Positions 6,576-10,086 of a stretch of 10,086 nt of DNA are shown in pieces. Origin of the DNA: Paracoccaceae bacterium. GTDB taxonomy: Bacteria > Pseudomonadota > Alphaproteobacteria > Rhodobacterales > Rhodobacteraceae. Made by a program: the position numbers and the translations under genes. The DNA lies in contig JALSGY010000465.1 of NCBI GenBank assembly GCA_026982515.1, positions 1 to 10,086 of the forward strand, in the 5' to 3' direction. Within the stretch, counting starts at the first letter, position 1, and each line of letters begins with the position of its first letter. The notes beneath the pieces were generated by a model. It was not told the DNA's origin. It did not search any database and saw nothing but the letters and a program-made list of their open reading frames with translations.

Positions 6576-9500
6576 ATGAAAACCGGATCTTGGGAATTCT
6601 GGATCGATCGCGGCGGCACGTTCACCGATATCGTGGCGCGCCGGCCCGATGGCAGGCTGGTGACCCACAAGCTGCTCTCCGAAAATCCCGAGCGTTACCG
6701 CGACGCCGCCGTGCAGGGCATACGCGAGCTTCTGGGCCTTGGGCCGGACGAGCCGATTCCCGACGGGGCCATCTCGGCCGTCAAGATGGGAACCACCGTG
6801 GCCACCAACGCGCTGCTCGAACGCAAGGGCGACCGCACGCTGTTTCTCATCACCGAGGGTTTCGGCGATCTGTTGCGCATCGGCTACCAGACCCGGCCGC
6901 GCCTGTTCGATCTGCACATCCGCCGCCCGGAGCTGCTGTATGAAGAGGTGCACGAGGTGCCCGAGCGCCTGGACGCTGCGGGCAACGTGCTGGCCCCGCT
7001 GGACGAGGATGTCCTGCGGGCCCGGCTCGAGGCCGCCCACGGGCGCGGCATCCGTTCTGTCGCCATTGCCTTCCTGCATGCCTATCTCAATCCGGCGCAC
7101 GAGATCGCGGCGGCCCGGATCGCCCGCGAGGTGGGGTTCGAGCAGATCTCCGTCAGCCACGAGGTTTCGCGCCTGGCCAAGCTGGTGGGGCGCGGCGATA
7201 CCACGGTGGTGGATGCCTACCTCTCGCCCATCCTGCGCCGCTACGTCGAACAGGTCGCCGGCGCCATCGACATGGGCCGGGCCTGCGGGCGGCTGCTGTT
7301 CATGCAGTCGAACGGAGGGCTGACGGATGCCCGCCTGTTTCAGGGCAAGGATGCCATCCTCTCGGGGCCCGCCGGGGGCATCGTCGGCATGGTCAAGACG
7401 GGGCTGGCGGCCGGGTACGAGAGGCTGATCGGCTTCGACATGGGCGGCACCTCGACCGATGTCAGCCATTTCGCCGGGGAATACGAGCGCTCCTTCGAAA
7501 CCGAAGTGGCCGGCGTGCGCATGCGTGCGCCGATGATGGATATCCACACCGTGGCTGCCGGGGGCGGCTCGATCTGCTCCTTCCGCGACGGCCGTTTCCA
7601 GGTGGGCCCCGAAAGCGCAGGCGCCGATCCGGGCCCGGCCTGCTACCGGCGCGGCGGTCCGCTGACGGTGACCGATTGCAACGTCATGCTCGGCAAGCTC
7701 AACCCGGCCCATTTCCCGGCCGTCTTCGGCCCCGGCGGGGATCTGCCGCTCGATGCCGACATCGTGCACGAGAAGTTCACCGCCATGGCCGCCGAGATCG
7801 CCGCGGCCACCGGTGCGCCGCCCATGCGCCCCGAGGAGGTGGCTGAGGGCTTTCTGCGCATCGCCCTGGACAACATGGCCAACGCGATCAAGAAGATTTC
7901 GGTACAGCGCGGCCATGACGTGACGGGCTATACCTTGCAATGCTTCGGCGGCGCCGGCGGGCAGCATGCCTGCCTGGTGGCCGATGCGCTGGGCATGCGG
8001 CGGGTGATGCTGCACCCCTTCGCGGGGGTTCTTTCGGCCTATGGCATGGGGCTTGCGGAAATCCGGGCCATGCGCGAGGTGCAGCTTGACCTGCCGCTGG
8101 ATGCCATGGACCGGGCGGAGGAGGCGCTGGCCGCGATCACCCGGGAGGCGGAGGAGGAAATCCGCGCCCAGGGGGTGGCCGGGATCCGCACCGAGGCTCG
8201 GGCGCATCTGCGCTACGAGGGGTCGCACCAGGCGCTGGAGGTGCCCTTCGGTTCGCGCGCGCAGATGCTGGCCGCCTTCGAGGAGGCACACCGCGCCCGC
8301 TTCGGCTTTGCCTCGCCCGAACGCGCGGTGCTGTTCGAGATGGTCTCCGTCGAGGCGATCGGCGCCACCGGCGAGGCCCCGCATCCGATCCGCACTGGGG
8401 GCGACGGCCGGCCGGTGGACGAGGTTCGGGCCTATCTCGGGGGGAAATGGCGGCAGGTGCCGCTCCATGCGCGCGAGACCCTGCCCAACGGCGCCCGGAT
8501 AGCCGGCCCCGCGATCATCACAGAACCCACCGGCACCAATGTGGTGGAGCCGGGTTGGGAAGCCCATGTGGATGAGCGGGGCAACCTGATCCTCGAGCGC
8601 CGCGGCGCGGCCCCGCGCCCGCCTGCGGCCGGCACCGAGGCCAACCCGATCCTGCTGGAGGTGTTCAACAACCTGCTGATGAACGTGGCCGAGCAGATGG
8701 GGGCGACGCTGGCAAACACCTCGTGGTCGGTGAACATCAAGGAGCGGCTGGATTTCTCCTGCGCCATCTTCGACGAGCATGGCGACCTGGTGGCCAATGC
8801 CCCCCATGTGCCGGTGCACCTCGGGTCGATGTCCGACAGCATCAGGACGGTGATGCGCGACAACGCGGGCGACATCCACGAAGGCGATGTCTTCATGCTG
8901 AACTCGCCCTACAACGGCGGCACGCATCTGCCCGATGTCACCGTCGTCACGCCGGTGTTCGTGGAGGGACGGGTCGCCTTCTGGCTGGGCTCGCGCGGGC
9001 ATCATGCCGATATCGGCGGGCGCACGCCGGGCTCCTCGCCTCCCGACAGCACCCATATCGATGAAGAGGGCGTGCTGATCGAGAACTTCCGCCTGGTCAG
9101 CCGCGGCGAGTTGCGCGAAGCGGAGGCGATCGAGCTGCTCTCGTCGGGGCGCTACCCGTGCCGCAACATCCGCCAGAACATGGCCGATCTCAAGGCGCAG
9201 ATCGCCGCCAACGAGACCGGGCGACGCGAGCTGCTGAAGGTTGTGGAAAACTACGGCCTGGAGGTGGTTCGTGCCTACATGGGCCACGTGCAGGACAACG
9301 CCGAGGAAAGCGTGCGGCGGGTGATCGACCGGTTGCGCGACGGGGCCTTCACCTACCCGATGGATCACGGCGCCGAGATCCGGGTGAAGGTCAGCGTGGA
9401 TCGCGCCGCGCGCGAGGCGGTGATCGACTTCACCGGCACCAGCCCCCAGCATCCGGGCAATTTCAACGCCCCGAAGGCGGTTTGCCGGGCGGTGGTGCTT

Positions 9501-10086
9501 TACGTGTTCCGCACCATGGTGGGGGCGGATATCCCGCTCAACGAGGGTTGCCTGAAGCCCTTGAAGATCATCGTGCCCGAGGGCTCCATGCTCAATCCGG
9601 TGTGGCCGGCGGCGGTGATCGCGGGCAATACCGAAGTCAGCCAGGCAGCCTGCAACGCGCTTTACGGGGCGCTGCACGTGCTGGCCGGGTCGCAGGCGAC
9701 GATGAACAATTTCGTCTGGGGCAACGAGGATTTCCAGAATTACGAGACCATCGCCGGCGGCACCGGGGCGGGGCCGGGCTTTGACGGCTGCGACGCGGTG
9801 CAGAGCCACATGACGAATACCCGCATGACCGATCCGGAAATCCTCGAAAAGCGCTTTCCGGTGCGGCTCGAGGAATTTTCGATCCACCGCGGATCGGGCG
9901 GGGCCGGGCGCTGGCAGGGCGGCAGCGGGGTGCGCCGGCGGCTGCGCTTCCTGGTGCCGGTGAAGGTGACGACCCTGTGCTCGCATCGCCGCATCCCGCC
10001 CTTCGGGGTGGACGGCGGGATGCCGGGTGCGGTGGGGGTCAACATCGCGGAGATGCCCGATGGCACCCGGCTGAAACGCGACGGCT
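6576..10086 (+). CDS. oplAH: 5-oxoprolinase, ATP-hydrolysing, single-chain HyuA-HyuB fusion (C-terminus off right edge)
   Basis: The enzyme opens 5-oxoproline (pyroglutamate) to glutamate at the cost of ATP (EC 3.5.2.9), salvaging the product of glutathione turnover or spontaneous glutamine cyclisation. The frame is open for 1170 codons to the window end; full-length single-chain homologues are about 1,200 residues or more, so little should be missing. The HyuA half holds [15 protein letters not shown] (6-20), [17 protein letters not shown] (69-85) and the ASKHA-type [15 protein letters not shown] (285-299). The HyuB half begins near residue 690 ([10 protein letters not shown]) and shows [20 protein letters not shown], then [14 protein letters not shown] and [17 protein letters not shown], all typical of oxoprolinase rather than acetone carboxylase or a separate N-methylhydantoinase. 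ATG 6576 follows a G-rich site (AGGGGGG) and matches the family N-terminus. The gene is divergent from the sulfotransferase and no partner is visible. Related hydantoinases are a less likely alternative. Confidence 0.93.
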   Translation, partial: MKTGSWEFWIDRGGTFTDIVARRPDGRLVTHKLLSENPERYRDAAVQGIRELLGLGPDEPIPDGAISAVKMGTTVATNALLERKGDRTLFLITEGFGDLLRIGYQTRPRLFDLHIRRPELLYEEVHEVPERLDAAGNVLAPLDEDVLRARLEAAHGRGIRSVAIAFLHAYLNPAHEIAAARIAREVGFEQISVSHEVSRLAKLVGRGDTTVVDAYLSPILRRYVEQVAGAIDMGRACGRLLFMQSNGGLTDARLFQGKDAILSGPAGGIVGMVKTGLAAGYERLIGFDMGGTSTDVSHFAGEYERSFETEVAGVRMRAPMMDIHTVAAGGGSICSFRDGRFQVGPESAGADPGPACYRRGGPLTVTDCNVMLGKLNPAHFPAVFGPGGDLPLDADIVHEKFTAMAAEIAAATGAPPMRPEEVAEGFLRIALDNMANAIKKISVQRGHDVTGYTLQCFGGAGGQHACLVADALGMRRVMLHPFAGVLSAYGMGLAEIRAMREVQLDLPLDAMDRAEEALAAITREAEEEIRAQGVAGIRTEARAHLRYEGSHQALEVPFGSRAQMLAAFEEAHRARFGFASPERAVLFEMVSVEAIGATGEAPHPIRTGGDGRPVDEVRAYLGGKWRQVPLHARETLPNGARIAGPAIITEPTGTNVVEPGWEAHVDERGNLILERRGAAPRPPAAGTEANPILLEVFNNLLMNVAEQMGATLANTSWSVNIKERLDFSCAIFDEHGDLVANAPHVPVHLGSMSDSIRTVMRDNAGDIHEGDVFMLNSPYNGGTHLPDVTVVTPVFVEGRVAFWLGSRGHHADIGGRTPGSSPPDSTHIDEEGVLIENFRLVSRGELREAEAIELLSSGRYPCRNIRQNMADLKAQIAANETGRRELLKVVENYGLEVVRAYMGHVQDNAEESVRRVIDRLRDGAFTYPMDHGAEIRVKVSVDRAAREAVIDFTGTSPQHPGNFNAPKAVCRAVVLYVFRTMVGADIPLNEGCLKPLKIIVPEGSMLNPVWPAAVIAGNTEVSQAACNALYGALHVLAGSQATMNNFVWGNEDFQNYETIAGGTGAGPGFDGCDAVQSHMTNTRMTDPEILEKRFPVRLEEFSIHRGSGGAGRWQGGSGVRRRLRFLVPVKVTTLCSHRRIPPFGVDGGMPGAVGVNIAEMPDGTRLKRDG

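Noticed and set aside
6564..9986. An 1140-codon open frame on the minus strand
   Set aside because: It lies antisense to the 5-oxoprolinase gene, whose protein matches its family along the entire length. The antisense product is His/Arg/Gly-rich with no recognisable domain. Such frames are a by-product of strong third-position GC bias.

Overview
The window is high-GC bacterial chromosome, most likely from an alphaproteobacterium of the Rhodobacterales/Rhodobacteraceae type. That placement is inferred from three things: a proteobacterial Calvin-cycle gene order with a divergent cbbR, a short Hint-type domain protein of the kind common in that group, and strong third-position GC bias. No RNA gene, insertion sequence, CRISPR array or origin was seen.

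Left part (1-3087), Calvin-Benson-Bassham cluster: on the minus strand, cbbF (class I fructose-1,6-bisphosphatase), cbbP (phosphoribulokinase) and the first 45 codons of a type I glyceraldehyde-3-phosphate dehydrogenase form a tight operon with 10 and 34 nt gaps. On the plus strand, cbbR (LysR-type regulator) is divergent. The two directions share an AT-rich control region of about 100 bp that holds nested inverted repeats and two overlapping TNA-N7-TNA half-site pairs, the pattern reported for CbbR.

Middle part (3088-4178): a 560 bp stretch of low coding confidence follows cbbR. It holds a 14-nt perfect palindrome, an AT-richer patch dense in inverted repeats, a possible 60-codon small gene (3343-3525) with a strong ribosome-binding site, and a leader with two mutually exclusive hairpins around an orphan AAAGGAGG. 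Next is a 176-residue Hint-like protein that lacks the usual N-terminal Cys nucleophile. Its end overlaps the convergent glycosyltransferase gene by 38 bp.

Right part (4141-10086): on the minus strand, a sulfotransferase gene and a GT4-type glycosyltransferase gene are joined by a TGATG stop/start overlap, so they are probably co-translated and act on a common surface or secreted glycan or glycolipid (inference). Divergent from them is a large single-chain ATP-dependent 5-oxoprolinase (HyuA and HyuB halves fused), 1170 codons of which are inside the window. It runs off the right edge probably only a few tens of residues short of its end.

The annotation is mainly ordinary metabolism. The parts that repay a second look are the cbb control region, the 3088-3647 inter-gene region, the cysteine-less Hint protein and the sulfotransferase start. 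I found no convincing evidence of a novel multi-gene system.
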